Of a stretch of DNA of 64,000 nucleotides, positions 46,994 through 55,257 are shown one piece after another (position 1 is the first letter of the stretch; every line of letters begins with the position of its first letter). The position numbers and the translations under genes are program-made. Source of the stretch: Massilia sp. Root351 (lineage in GTDB: Bacteria > Pseudomonadota > Gammaproteobacteria > Burkholderiales > Burkholderiaceae_D); contig NZ_LMDJ01000031.1 in NCBI RefSeq assembly GCF_001425045.1, positions 1,768 to 65,767 on the forward strand. Reading direction: 5' to 3'. The notes beneath the pieces were generated by a model. The model ran no database searches. It worked only from the letters and a program-made list of their open reading frames with translations, and had not been told where the DNA came from.

Positions 46994-47980
46994 TTACCAG
47001 CGGTGGTGGACATGGGGCGCGATGCGCCGGGCGTAGATGCTGCGCAGCGCAGCCATGGCGTCGGCATCCAGCGCTGGCAGTGCGCTGGCGCGCGCGTTGG
47101 CCTGCGCCTGCAGCGGGTTCTTCGCGCCCGGAATGACGGTGCCGACGGCGTCTTCCATCAGTATCCAGCGCAGCGCAAACTGCGCCATGGCGACACCGCC
47201 CGGGAGCAGGCTGCGGATTTCTTCCACGGCGGCCAGCGCCACCTCGTACGGCACGCCGGAGAAGGTTTCGCCTTTGTCGAAGGCTTCGCCGTTGCGGTTG
47301 AAGGCGCGATGGTCATCGGCGGCAAAGGCGGTGGCGGCGTTCATTTTGCCGGCCAACAGGCCGGAAGCCAGCGGCACGCGCGCGATGACGCCAACCTGGC
47401 GCCGCTTCGCTTCGGCAAAGAACAGTGCCGAGGGGCGCTGGCGGAAGATGTTGTAGATGATCTGCACCGACTGGACGTTCGGGTACTCGATCGCCTTCAG
47501 GCCTTCTTCCACCTTTTCAACGGAGACGCCGTAGTGGCGGATTTTTCCGTCGGCCACCAGCTGGTCCATGAAGCCGAACACCTCGGGCTGGTAGTAGATG
47601 GCCGGCGGCGGACAGTGCAACTGGACAAGGTCCAGGCAGTCCGTCTGCAGATTGACCAGCGAGCGCTCGACGTAGGCGGCCAGGGACTGCGGGTTGTAGG
47701 CCTGCGCCACGTGGGGCGACGAGCGCCGGCCGATCTTGGTGGCCACGAACGGCTTGGGGCCGCCGCGTTCCTTCAGCACCTCGGCCACGATCTGCTCCGA
47801 GCGCCCGTCGCCGTAGACGTCCGCCGTGTCGATGAAGGTCATGCCCTCGTCCAGCGCCGCATGCAGGGCCGCTTTCGCGTCCTCTTTCGATACGTCGCCC
47901 CAGGCGCCGCCGATGGCCCATGCGCCAAAGCCGATTTCCGATACGCTCTGCCCGGTGCTGCCGAATATTCTTTGTTTCAT
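46994..47980 (-). CDS. Aldo/keto reductase
   Basis: This NAD(P)H-dependent aldo/keto reductase has 328 residues. The catalytic tetrad is visible: Asp and Tyr in TFIDTADVYGDGRSE, Lys in FVATKIG and His in CLDLVQLHCPP. Nucleotide-binding residues near the C-terminus (PGAKNPLQAQANA) are present. It belongs to the large group of AKR5/AKR11-like oxidoreductases with unknown in vivo substrates. It is divergent from a LysR gene that probably controls it. Confidence 0.93.
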   Translation of the reverse strand: MKQRIFGSTGQSVSEIGFGAWAIGGAWGDVSKEDAKAALHAALDEGMTFIDTADVYGDGRSEQIVAEVLKERGGPKPFVATKIGRRSSPHVAQAYNPQSLAAYVERSLVNLQTDCLDLVQLHCPPPAIYYQPEVFGFMDQLVADGKIRHYGVSVEKVEEGLKAIEYPNVQSVQIIYNIFRQRPSALFFAEAKRRQVGVIARVPLASGLLAGKMNAATAFAADDHRAFNRNGEAFDKGETFSGVPYEVALAAVEEIRSLLPGGVAMAQFALRWILMEDAVGTVIPGAKNPLQAQANARASALPALDADAMAALRSIYARRIAPHVHHRW

Positions 47981-48044
47981 GAAATGCTCCTATGTGCGAG
48001 CCCATAGTTATAGCGGGTATCGGGAGCGCCGTGATAGGATTTAA

Positions 48045-48061
48045 GATGAAGCAATTTCATC
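48045..48061. promoter_or_regulatory. LysR box (T-N11-A) between AKR and lysR
   Basis: GATGAA-GCAAT-TTCATC is a perfect inverted repeat that contains T-N11-A (T48047, A48059), the LysR-type consensus. It lies 20 bp before the LysR ATG and 65 bp before the AKR gene, fitting autorepression and AKR activation. Confidence 0.55.
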
Positions 48062-48080
48062 GTGATAGTGAAGAAAAATC

Positions 48081-48998
48081 ATGTCCGTATTCGACCGCAT
48101 CGAACTCGCCGACCTGCGGGTCTTTCTCACCATTATGCGCAGCGGCAGTTTCAAGGGCGCGGCCATCCAGCTTGGGCTGACGCCGTCGGCGGTCAGCCAC
48201 GCCATGCGCAGGCTGGAGGAGCGGCTCGGCGCCAAGCTGCTGAACCGCTCCAGCCGGGCGCTTGCGCCGACCGATACCGGACGCTCGCTGGCGCAGCGCC
48301 TGGAGGAAGGGTTCGACAAGATCGGCCAGGCGCTGGCCGAGCTGGACGCGCCCGGCGCCGGCCGCTATGGCGAGTTGCGCATCAATGTCTTCGCGGACGC
48401 GGCGCATTTGCTGATCGACCCGGCCCTGCCTGAATTCGCCCGGCTCTGCCCGGAGGTGCGGCTCACCGTGGTGGTGGAGGACCGGCCCATCGATATCGTG
48501 GCGGAGGGGTACGACGCCGGCATCCGCTACGGCCATTACATCCCGGAGGACATGATCTCGGTGCCGCTGAGCGGGCCGCAGCGCTGGGTGGTGGCGGCGG
48601 CGCCGTCTTACCTGGCCGCGCGCGGCGAACCGCTGCAGCCGGCCGACCTGGCCGGGCATAACTGCCTGCAGCTGCTGCTGGGGGATAATTCAAGCTACAA
48701 GTGGGAACTGGGCCGGGGACGCAAGAAATGCCGCCTCCGCGTGCCCGGCGCGATCACGATCAACGATACTGCCAGCTCGATCGCCGCCGCGAAGGCGGGC
48801 GTGGGGCTGGCGTATTTCCTGGAGCAGCGCATTGCCGGGGAGCTGGCGGACGGCAGCCTGCAACTGGTGCTGGAGGAGCACGCGGCCAGGGGCGAGCCGT
48901 TCCACATGTATTACAGCAGCCGGCGGCACAACCATCCCGCGTTGCGCACGCTGGTGAATATCATACGCGCCCAGCAATCGCTGGCCAGGCTGCGCTGA
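48081..48998 (+). CDS. LysR-family regulator
   Basis: This 305-residue LysR-type regulator has the N-terminal DNA-binding motif (LADLRVFLTIMRSGSFKGAA, AVSHAMRRLEERLGAKLLNR) and an effector domain with the DRPIDIVAEGYDAGIRYG pattern. That pattern is common in the CrgA-like group that regulates a neighbouring reductase. The likely target is the divergent aldo/keto reductase. A T-N11-A site lies between the two genes. Confidence 0.93.
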   Translation: MSVFDRIELADLRVFLTIMRSGSFKGAAIQLGLTPSAVSHAMRRLEERLGAKLLNRSSRALAPTDTGRSLAQRLEEGFDKIGQALAELDAPGAGRYGELRINVFADAAHLLIDPALPEFARLCPEVRLTVVVEDRPIDIVAEGYDAGIRYGHYIPEDMISVPLSGPQRWVVAAAPSYLAARGEPLQPADLAGHNCLQLLLGDNSSYKWELGRGRKKCRLRVPGAITINDTASSIAAAKAGVGLAYFLEQRIAGELADGSLQLVLEEHAARGEPFHMYYSSRRHNHPALRTLVNIIRAQQSLARLR

Positions 48999-49002
48999 AA
49001 GC

Positions 49003-49380
49003 TTACTGCGCGACGACCTTGCCGAAAAAGCCGTATTGCAGGCTGGCGGCGATGCGGCGCGCCACGGCGAGGAATTCATCGGCCAGCGCGGGCGCGAACA
49101 GGCGCGCGGCGGTCGTCTCGAACAGCGCCAGCCAGCGGCGGAAGTGCTGCGGTTCGATGCCGGCCAGCTGCATGTGGGTGCCGAACACATTGCCCTGGAA
49201 CTGCTTGGTGCCCATCATGACGGTGCTCCAGAACGCCACCATGCGCGCCAGGTGGGGGTCCCAGTTGTCGCCGATGGCGGCGTCGAACACCGGCCCCAGT
49301 TCCGGATCGGCGCGCACACCGTCGTAGAATTGGTGGACCAGGGCGGTGATGGTGGCGGTGTTCAGTTCTTCGTACTGCAT
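49003..49380 (-). CDS. Group III truncated haemoglobin
   Basis: This 125-residue haem protein is of the group III (TrHb P) type. VHQFYDGVRADPELGPVFDA, DNWDPHLARMVAFWSTVMMG and GNVFGTHMQL (with the proximal His) match the family. Such globins bind O2 or NO and often travel with NO-responsive and high-affinity oxidase genes. It is the last gene in the leftward oxidase unit, 3 bp after the membrane protein gene, and is probably under the same NsrR-type control. Confidence 0.93.
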   Translation of the reverse strand: MQYEELNTATITALVHQFYDGVRADPELGPVFDAAIGDNWDPHLARMVAFWSTVMMGTKQFQGNVFGTHMQLAGIEPQHFRRWLALFETTAARLFAPALADEFLAVARRIAASLQYGFFGKVVAQ

Positions 49381-49383
49381 GGC

Positions 49384-50043
49384 TTACTTTCGGACGGGGG
49401 CGGGCGGGGTGGGCGCGTTCAGCGCCGGAAAACGGTAGATGCACCAGCCTACGGCCGCCGCCACGGCAAGGATGATGAGGAAGGCGCCGGTGAGCGCCTG
49501 GTCGTCCTTCAGGTAGGCGTTGCAGAGCTGTTCGGGCACGTCCTGGTACAGCATGCCGGCGATGGCGGTCATGGCGCAGAAATTCCCCAGATAGAACAGC
49601 TGGATGACGATGTTGGCGCGCGCGATGGAGGCCGGCAGCGCGGCCCCCAGCAGCGCCCAGGAGGCGAATTTGGCCAGCTCGTAGCCCGGCATGGTGAGGG
49701 TGAATTCGAGCGCGCGCGGTATCATCCAGTAGCTGCTGACGATGAGCAGCGCGGTGAGGCCGGTGAGGCCGTGGCGGTCTATGCTGGCGAACGGTGCGCT
49801 GTTGCGCACGGCGCGTCCGAACAGCAGCAGGCCGCCGAAGAAGATGACGGGAATTTGCAGCACCATGTGGCCCAGCATGGTCGCTTCCAGCAGGTCGCGC
49901 AACAGGAAGGCCGCGCCCAGCAGCAGCGCGCCGCAGAGCTGGCCGAACAGCCGCAGCCGCGGCCGGTCGCGCCTGGCCAGTTTGTGGGCCGGCGCTTCGG
50001 CCGCTGCCGCAGCGGAGGTGTCCTGGCTCGCGGCGCGGTTCAC
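49384..50043 (-). CDS. Membrane protein of the oxidase cluster
   Basis: This 219-residue protein has six or so predicted transmembrane helices (LCGALLLGAAFLL, MLGHMVLQIPVIFFGGLLLF, LTALLIVSSYWMIPRAL, ANIVIQLFYLGNFCAMTAIA, AFLIILAVAAAVGWCIYRF). The MLGHMV segment is faintly like CtaG-type oxidase assembly proteins, but I cannot assign it. It starts at GTG 50043 overlapping the SCO stop (GTGA) and is therefore translated with SCO and cytochrome genes. A role in oxidase maturation or NO handling is inferred from context only. Confidence 0.75.
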   Translation of the reverse strand: MNRAASQDTSAAAAAEAPAHKLARRDRPRLRLFGQLCGALLLGAAFLLRDLLEATMLGHMVLQIPVIFFGGLLLFGRAVRNSAPFASIDRHGLTGLTALLIVSSYWMIPRALEFTLTMPGYELAKFASWALLGAALPASIARANIVIQLFYLGNFCAMTAIAGMLYQDVPEQLCNAYLKDDQALTGAFLIILAVAAAVGWCIYRFPALNAPTPPAPVRK

Positions 50044-50804
50044 AGCGCGGCTCCTGCGGCAGCCGTGCCTGCCGCGGCGGACGGCGCCATGGCCGCCGCC
50101 GGGAGCGGGGCAGCGCCGGCCCGGACGGCGGCGGGGGCTGAGCCCGGCCCCGCGCCTGCCATGGCCAGTGCGGTATTGAGCGCGCCCTTGCCGTCGGTGA
50201 AATCGACCACGCGCGCCAGGCGGCCTTGCTGGTCCACCAGGTGGAAAGCGGCGTTGTGTTCGAACTCGCCCAACGGGGCCGGCAGCACGACGATGCCGAA
50301 AGTGTCCAGAACCTGCTGGCGCTGTTTCGCATCCGGCATGGCGAGGAACTGCCAGCTCTCCGGCAGGGCCTTTTGCTTGCCGGCATAGCTGGCAAGCAGC
50401 TGCGGCGTGTCGCGCGGGTCGAAGCTGATGCTGATCAGGCGCACCTTGTCCTGCAGGCCGCGCTGGCGCAGCGCATCCTGCATCTGCTGCACCTCGGAGC
50501 CCAGGATCGAACACATGGCGTTGCACTGCGTGTAGATGAAGGTGACGATGGCCACGCGCGGGTCGTCGCGCAGGGCCTGTGCCAGCGTGGCCGGCTGCGG
50601 CTGGCCCGTGGCGGCCACCACCTGCGCCACCGGCAGCGTGCGCGGGTTTTCCGCGATGTCGAGGCGCCGTCCGGCTTCGGTCGAGATGACACGAAAGCCG
50701 GAGGTGCCGGTATACAGGGCCGCCGTGCCGAGGGCGGCGAGCAGCAGCAGGGCTGCAGCGGTACGGTAGGTGCTACTTGCGTTTTTCCAGCTCTTCATCG
50801 CCAT
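50040..50804 (-). CDS. SCO1/SenC/PrrC copper chaperone
   Basis: This SCO-family protein delivers copper to the Cu site of terminal oxidases or acts as a thiol-redox sensor. The 254-residue protein has an N-terminal helix (YRTAAALLLLAALGTAALYT) and a thioredoxin-like fold. The Cu-binding QCNAMCSI motif (CxxxC) and a distal His in NAAFHLVD are present, and an Ala-rich tail follows. It begins inside the end of the cytochrome c gene (32 bp overlap). ATG 50798 is an alternative start. Confidence 0.9.
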   Translation of the reverse strand: MAMKSWKNASSTYRTAAALLLLAALGTAALYTGTSGFRVISTEAGRRLDIAENPRTLPVAQVVAATGQPQPATLAQALRDDPRVAIVTFIYTQCNAMCSILGSEVQQMQDALRQRGLQDKVRLISISFDPRDTPQLLASYAGKQKALPESWQFLAMPDAKQRQQVLDTFGIVVLPAPLGEFEHNAAFHLVDQQGRLARVVDFTDGKGALNTALAMAGAGPGSAPAAVRAGAAPLPAAAMAPSAAAGTAAAGAAL

Positions 50805-51378
50805 TCCATGGATCTTTACGCTCCTTGCCTTCCTCGCGCACGGCTTTCACCGCGTCCGCGCCCACACTGGCCGCGCTGTTGCCGAACTGGCTACGGATAT
50901 GAGTGAGCACCGCTGCCAGTTCGGCGTCGTTCAGCTTGTCCTTGAAGGCAGGCATCTGGCCATTATAAGCCGCACCCTTGACTGTCAGCTTGCCCGTCAC
51001 GCCGTGCAGCACGATGGCGGCGGCCAGCGCCTCCTTGCCGGTCACCCATTCGGAGCCGGCCAGCGGCGGGAATACGCCGGGCAGGCCGGCGCCGCTGGCC
51101 TGGTGGCAGGCCACGCATTGCGCGCCGTAGATCTGTGCGCCGTCCACCGCGCCGGCCGCTCCGGGCGCGCCGGCCGGCTTGGCCATCAGGGTGGACAGGG
51201 TGCGGCGGTCGCCCAGCGCCGGATCGTCGTCGCCCTGGGTAGTGAGGATGTAGTAGATGGCCCAGGCGAATGCCGCCGTGACGGTCAGCAGCACCAGCTT
51301 GGGTACCGGGCGGCCCTGTTCATGCGGGTCGGGATTTTCGCGCTGCTGCGCGTCGTGGCGGGGCAGGTCGGTCTTCAT
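50773..51378 (-). CDS. Membrane-anchored one-haem cytochrome c, replacing CcoP
   Basis: This 201-residue protein carries one transmembrane helix (LVLLTVTAAFAWAIYYILTT), one haem c site (CVACH) and a Met ligand (GQMPAF). Classical CcoP has two haems; here only one is present, so this is a shorter electron-transfer subunit, though its position after ccoN and ccoO is the CcoP position. It overlaps ccoO by 4 bp and SCO by 32 bp. Confidence 0.88.
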   Translation of the reverse strand: MKTDLPRHDAQQRENPDPHEQGRPVPKLVLLTVTAAFAWAIYYILTTQGDDDPALGDRRTLSTLMAKPAGAPGAAGAVDGAQIYGAQCVACHQASGAGLPGVFPPLAGSEWVTGKEALAAAIVLHGVTGKLTVKGAAYNGQMPAFKDKLNDAELAAVLTHIRSQFGNSAASVGADAVKAVREEGKERKDPWNGDEELEKRK

Positions 51379-51953
51379 TTGAGGATCACCGGATAGGTAT
51401 GGTCCAGCCCTTGCAGATAGGCCACCATGTCCAGCACCTCCGGCTTGGCGACGACGATCTTGCCGGCCGGGTTGTAGCCCGGCGGCAGCGTGACCACCCG
51501 GTCGCCCGGCTCGGCGGCATCCTTGATGTCGAACAGGTAGGGGTAGGCCGGCATGATGGAGCCTGGCGTGTAGGCGCGCGGCTGGTACAGGTGGCCCAGG
51601 TGCCAGTCGGCGCTGGGCTGGCGCGCGCCGATGTTGAACAGGTCCGGCCCGGTGCGCATGGTGCCCAGCAGGTGCGGCTTGTCGTAATGGTAGTCGGCGG
51701 CCACCGAGGCGCGGCCCCAGCCGCGCTTGTCGTCCGGTGCCTGCGCCCGGTCGCGCGGCTGCTGCGAGTGGCAGTACACGCAGCCGTTGCTGATGTAGGC
51801 GTCGCGTCCGCGCTGCTGCGCCATGGTGTAGGGTTTCAGCCCGGCCGGCGGCGCCGCCTTGCTCAGCTGGATGTGCGGCACCACCACCAGCGCCGAGGTG
51901 GCCAGGGCCAGCGTCACCATGGCGCCGCCCAGCAGTTTCAGTTCGTCTTGCAT
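51375..51953 (-). CDS. ccoO: cbb3-type cytochrome c oxidase subunit II (CcoO)
   Basis: CcoO is the monohaem cytochrome c subunit of cbb3 oxidase. The 192-residue protein has an N-terminal helix (GGAMVTLALATSALVV), one haem c site (GCVYCHSQQPRDRAQAP), the LGTMRTGPDL block and the Met ligand in SIMPAYPYLFD. The start at ATG 51953 is 2 bp after the ccoN stop. A much longer open frame through ccoN is antisense noise. Confidence 0.93.
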   Translation of the reverse strand: MQDELKLLGGAMVTLALATSALVVVPHIQLSKAAPPAGLKPYTMAQQRGRDAYISNGCVYCHSQQPRDRAQAPDDKRGWGRASVAADYHYDKPHLLGTMRTGPDLFNIGARQPSADWHLGHLYQPRAYTPGSIMPAYPYLFDIKDAAEPGDRVVTLPPGYNPAGKIVVAKPEVLDMVAYLQGLDHTYPVILK

Positions 51954-51955
51954 GC

Positions 51956-53632
51956 TTACGCTCCTGCCAGGTTGGACGATGGCGCGGCGGCGGTGCTGCG
52001 GGTGTGCAGCAGCGCGGCGCCGATGCGGCGCGGGCCGTTGCGCAGCGCCATGGCGGCGAAGTGGCCGGCGAACACCATGTGGCCGAAGGTCATGATGGCG
52101 CCGCCCAGCGACCGGCTTTGCAGGTAGGGGATGGTGACGGCCACCGAATCCATGAAGGGCTTGGAGGCGTCCAGCATCGCCAGGCCCTGCAGCCAGCCGC
52201 CCGTGGTCAGGCCGATGAAGTAGATCGAGAAGCCCAGCACCACCAGCCAGAAGTGCGCCGCGATCAGGCTGGGGTAGGGCCATTCCCAGGCCATGATGCG
52301 CGGCATGACGAAGTAGATGGCGCCGAACATCACCATGGTGAAGAAGCCGTACAGCCCCAGGTGGGCGTGCGCCACCGTGAAATGCGTGAAGTGGGCCACG
52401 GTGTTGACCGCGCGCAGCGCTTCGATCGAGCCCTGGATCGAGCTGACCGTGTACATCATGCCGCCCAGGACGATGAAGCGCAGCGTGGGCGAGTAGATCA
52501 GCTTGGAGAAGTAGCCGCGCATGGTCAGGTGCTGGTTGATGGAGAAGGAGATCACCGGCACCACCATCATCACGCTTTGCACGATGGACAGCGTGATCAG
52601 CCAGCCCGGCACCGGACCGCCGATCAGGTGGTGGCCGCCCACCTGGCCGTAGAAGAAGGCCAGGGTCCAGAAGCCCAGCAGCGACAGGTTGTAGGATTGC
52701 ACCGGGCGGCCGATGATCTTGGGCAGGAAGTAGTACACCGAGGCGAGCGCCATCGGCGTGTAGAACAGGCCCAGCACGTTGTGCCCGAACCACCAGTTCA
52801 TGGCGGCCTGCTGCACGCCGAAATGCACGGCCGGCAAGTTGCCGATCAGGAACAGGATCGGGAACCAGAACAGCGCCGCGCCCATGTACCAGACCGACAC
52901 GTAGAGGTGGTGCACCTTGCGGTTTTGCAGCGTATATACCAGCGGCAGGCCCACCAGCGCGCCGCCGGCCACCAGCAGCAGGTCCACTTGCCAGGGTATC
53001 TCCAGCCACTCCAGGCCGTCGCTCAGGCCGACCGCGATGCAGCCCAGGCCGGCGATCAGGCCGGCGTTCCACAGCATGCAGCCGAGGATGGCGTAGCGGG
53101 CGCCCACCAGCGGCGTCTTGAGCAGGCGCGGCAGCAGCCAGATGGCGATGCCGAACGCGGCCATGGGGGCCCAGCCATAGGCCACGGCGTTCAGATGGAT
53201 GGTGCGGATGCGGCCGAACGTCAGCCAGGCTTGCTGCACCAGCCAGTCCGGCTCGTGCAGTTTGATGGAGCTGGTCAGCCCGGCCAGCGAGGCGACGATC
53301 AGCCAGGCCATGGCGCAGGCCAGGAAGACAAAGGCGACCAGGGCGCTGGAACGGTCGGCCTCGATGCGCGCGGCCAGTTCCTGCTGCTGTTCGGCGTGCT
53401 GGCCGGCGTCCAGCACGGACTTGACTTCGCCGGGCACCGGCCTGGCCAGTTTGGCGCGCTGGGCGTCGCTGGCGGCCGGCTCCTCGCCGTGGCCCAGTTC
53501 GCCGGTCGAGAAAATCACATGCGCGGCCGCCGCGTCGTTGTCGAACATGCGCTTGCGCAGCGACCAGATGAACACCAGCAAACCGGTGACCGACAGGACA
53601 AACGAGGACAGCAAGATGGTGACGGTATCCAT
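51956..53632 (-). CDS. ccoN: cbb3-type oxidase subunit I with a CcoS-like N-terminal extension
   Basis: CcoN is the catalytic 12-helix subunit that reduces O2 at a haem b3-CuB site. The 558-residue protein conserves the metal ligands: WWFGHNVLGLF, FFYGQVGGHHLIGGP (Tyr six residues before His-His) and VAHAHLGLYGFF. These match the cbb3 pattern, so an NO-reductase-only type is unlikely. Its first 55 residues (TILLSSFVLSVTGLLVFIWS, then KRMFDNDAAAAHVIF) closely resemble the assembly protein CcoS, so it seems a CcoS-CcoN fusion. No ccoQ or two-haem ccoP follows. The start ATG 53632 begins the extension. Confidence 0.92.
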   Translation of the reverse strand: MDTVTILLSSFVLSVTGLLVFIWSLRKRMFDNDAAAAHVIFSTGELGHGEEPAASDAQRAKLARPVPGEVKSVLDAGQHAEQQQELAARIEADRSSALVAFVFLACAMAWLIVASLAGLTSSIKLHEPDWLVQQAWLTFGRIRTIHLNAVAYGWAPMAAFGIAIWLLPRLLKTPLVGARYAILGCMLWNAGLIAGLGCIAVGLSDGLEWLEIPWQVDLLLVAGGALVGLPLVYTLQNRKVHHLYVSVWYMGAALFWFPILFLIGNLPAVHFGVQQAAMNWWFGHNVLGLFYTPMALASVYYFLPKIIGRPVQSYNLSLLGFWTLAFFYGQVGGHHLIGGPVPGWLITLSIVQSVMMVVPVISFSINQHLTMRGYFSKLIYSPTLRFIVLGGMMYTVSSIQGSIEALRAVNTVAHFTHFTVAHAHLGLYGFFTMVMFGAIYFVMPRIMAWEWPYPSLIAAHFWLVVLGFSIYFIGLTTGGWLQGLAMLDASKPFMDSVAVTIPYLQSRSLGGAIMTFGHMVFAGHFAAMALRNGPRRIGAALLHTRSTAAAPSSNLAGA

Positions 53633-53832
53633 GACGGACCTTGGCCTTTCCTGATTTAATCTGCTCCCTAGTGTCACAGAAAGCGCACCGTGTGTCTTTC
53701 TGGAAAATGGGGGAGTCCGCTATAAAAGCTATATAATGGATACCACATTAAGCATGTTACAGTAGGGGCTGGTATAAAGCAATATATTGCATGCATGTTT
53801 AAATCCGGACGCCACCCGACCTACGCCACGCC
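53633..53832. promoter_or_regulatory. Divergent ccoN/nsrR promoter region
   Basis: This 200-bp AT-rich region holds the promoters for the oxidase unit and the Rrf2-type gene. GCAATATATTGC (53779-53790) is a perfect 12-bp palindrome and overlaps TGCATGCA (53788-53795), another perfect palindrome. These lie 38-54 bp before the regulator ATG and are the best candidates for its operator. A canonical FNR box was not seen. Confidence 0.45.
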
Positions 53833-54306
53833 ATGAGACTGACTTCGTTTACCGACTACACGCTGCGCTCGCTGATCTACCTGGGCATGAACCGCGACAA
53901 GCTGGTCACGATTCAGGACATCGCCGACTTGCACAGCATCTCCAAGAATCACCTGACCAAGGTGGTGCACCAGCTGGGCGTCAACGGCCTGGTGGAAACC
54001 GTGCGCGGGCGCAACGGCGGCCTGCGCCTGAAGCGCGAGCCGGCCGACATCAACATCGGCGCCGTGGTGCGCGAGAGCGAGAGCGATTTCTACATGGCCG
54101 AATGCTTCGACGGCGAGCACAACACTTGCGCCTTCAATGGCGCCTGCTACCTGAAGACCAAGCTGGAGGAGGCCACCGACGCCTACCTGAAGGTGCTGGA
54201 CGGGGTGACGCTGGCCGACTTGCTGCCCAAGCGGGGCGCGCCGAAGGACGGCCAGCTGCATCCGCTGCAGCTGATGCCGAAAACCCAGGCCGAACGCCTG
54301 GCTTGA
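53833..54306 (+). CDS. nsrR: NsrR-type Rrf2 regulator
   Basis: NsrR is an iron-sulfur repressor that senses NO. The 157-residue protein has the Rrf2 helix-turn-helix (RLTSFTDYTLRSLIYLGMNR, TIQDIADLHSISKNHLTKVV) and three Cys in AECFDGEHNTCAFNGACYLK. The Cys spacing (C-x7-C-x5-C) is the betaproteobacterial NsrR pattern. It is divergent from ccoN and the haemoglobin-bearing unit, which it probably controls. The ligand and cluster type are inferred from the family. Confidence 0.88.
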   Translation: MRLTSFTDYTLRSLIYLGMNRDKLVTIQDIADLHSISKNHLTKVVHQLGVNGLVETVRGRNGGLRLKREPADINIGAVVRESESDFYMAECFDGEHNTCAFNGACYLKTKLEEATDAYLKVLDGVTLADLLPKRGAPKDGQLHPLQLMPKTQAERLA

Positions 54307-54310
54307 CTCT

Positions 54311-55150
54311 TTAAACCAGCAGCGCCGCGTTCATGGCCTCGGCGTCCTTGCCGGCCTGGGCCAGTAGTTCTTCCATCATTTCCTCATCGATGAACAGGTC
54401 GATCACCGATTCCGAGTGCGGCGGCAGTTCGCGCGGCGCGGCTTGCAAAGGTGAAGCCACCGGCGACAGGTGATTGGCCAGCAGCAGCGTGTCGAGCAGC
54501 GATTCGGGCGGAATCTGCAGGAAGCTGTCGCGCATGCCCTGGATGGCGGTGCTGACCGGCTCGGGAATGTTGAGCTTGTTCAGCACTTCGCGCGTGATGA
54601 TTTCCTCGCTGGCCGGCTGCCAGTTTTCCGGGTCGTCTTCCAGCAGGCCGGGAAACTCGTCGGCGCGCGACAGCAGGTAGAAATTGCCCACTTCATGCAC
54701 GATGGCGGCAAACAGCGCCGTGTCCGGGTTGGTGTAGGTGACGTCGCGCGCGATGATGCGGGCCAGGCAGGCCACGTACACCGTGTGCTGCCACAGCTGT
54801 TCGGCCTTGGCGCGCAGGGCCGGGTCGGCGATCTTGCTGCCGAACTGGCGCACCACCATGGCGGCGGCCAGCGCAAACAGGTTGTGGTAGCCGATGCGCA
54901 TGATGGCGGCGCGCACATTGGTCACCTCCGGGCCGCCGGTGCGGTTGAACATGGCCGAGTTGGCCAGCGCTACCGTGCGGGCGGCCAGCTGGGGCTCGGC
55001 CAGCACCAGGCGGATCGCTTCATCGATGGGGCATTCGGGGTCGTCCAGCGCGAGTTGCACGCGCAGCGCCGCGTTGACGCTGGTGGGGAAAACCAGGTCG
55101 CCGCGTATCGCCAGGGCGGCGATGTGGCCATAAGCTTCAAGTTTATTCAT
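54311..55150 (-). CDS. HDOD-domain signalling protein
   Basis: HDOD proteins are catalytically inactive relatives of HD phosphohydrolases and act in signalling. The 279-residue protein has the HDOD core (PTSVNAALRVQLALDDPECP, ANSAMFNRTGGPEVTNVRAA, IMRIGYHNLFALAAAM, ALFAAIVHEVGNFYLLSRAD). Start ATG 55150 was chosen; the extra upstream in-frame residues run through the promoter. The TATAAT box ends six bases before this ATG, and no ribosome site is present, so its mRNA is probably leaderless. Confidence 0.88.
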   Translation of the reverse strand: MNKLEAYGHIAALAIRGDLVFPTSVNAALRVQLALDDPECPIDEAIRLVLAEPQLAARTVALANSAMFNRTGGPEVTNVRAAIMRIGYHNLFALAAAMVVRQFGSKIADPALRAKAEQLWQHTVYVACLARIIARDVTYTNPDTALFAAIVHEVGNFYLLSRADEFPGLLEDDPENWQPASEEIITREVLNKLNIPEPVSTAIQGMRDSFLQIPPESLLDTLLLANHLSPVASPLQAAPRELPPHSESVIDLFIDEEMMEELLAQAGKDAEAMNAALLV

Positions 55151-55156
55151 GCAAAA

Positions 55157-55185
55157 ATTATACGCAGTGCGCGGTGGCCGCACAA
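55157..55185 (-). promoter_or_regulatory. Promoter of the HDOD gene, likely leaderless
   Basis: On the minus strand TTGTGC (55185-55180), 17 bases, then a perfect TATAAT (55162-55157) ends six bases before ATG 55150. Transcription would start at or next to the A of ATG. A GC-rich stretch with CAACGGCC/GGCCGTTG inverted repeats (55183-55190, 55237-55244) lies between here and dadA. Confidence 0.6.
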
Positions 55186-55257
55186 CGGCCAATCGCAGCC
55201 GCTGCCGGCCGGTGGTGCGGGCACAACGGCGGGCACGGCCGTTGGCCGCGCCGCAGC

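Noticed and set aside
51956-53632. An NO reductase (eNOR-like) instead of an oxidase
   Set aside because: The Tyr-x5-His-His and His-x-His motifs of cbb3 oxidases are all conserved.
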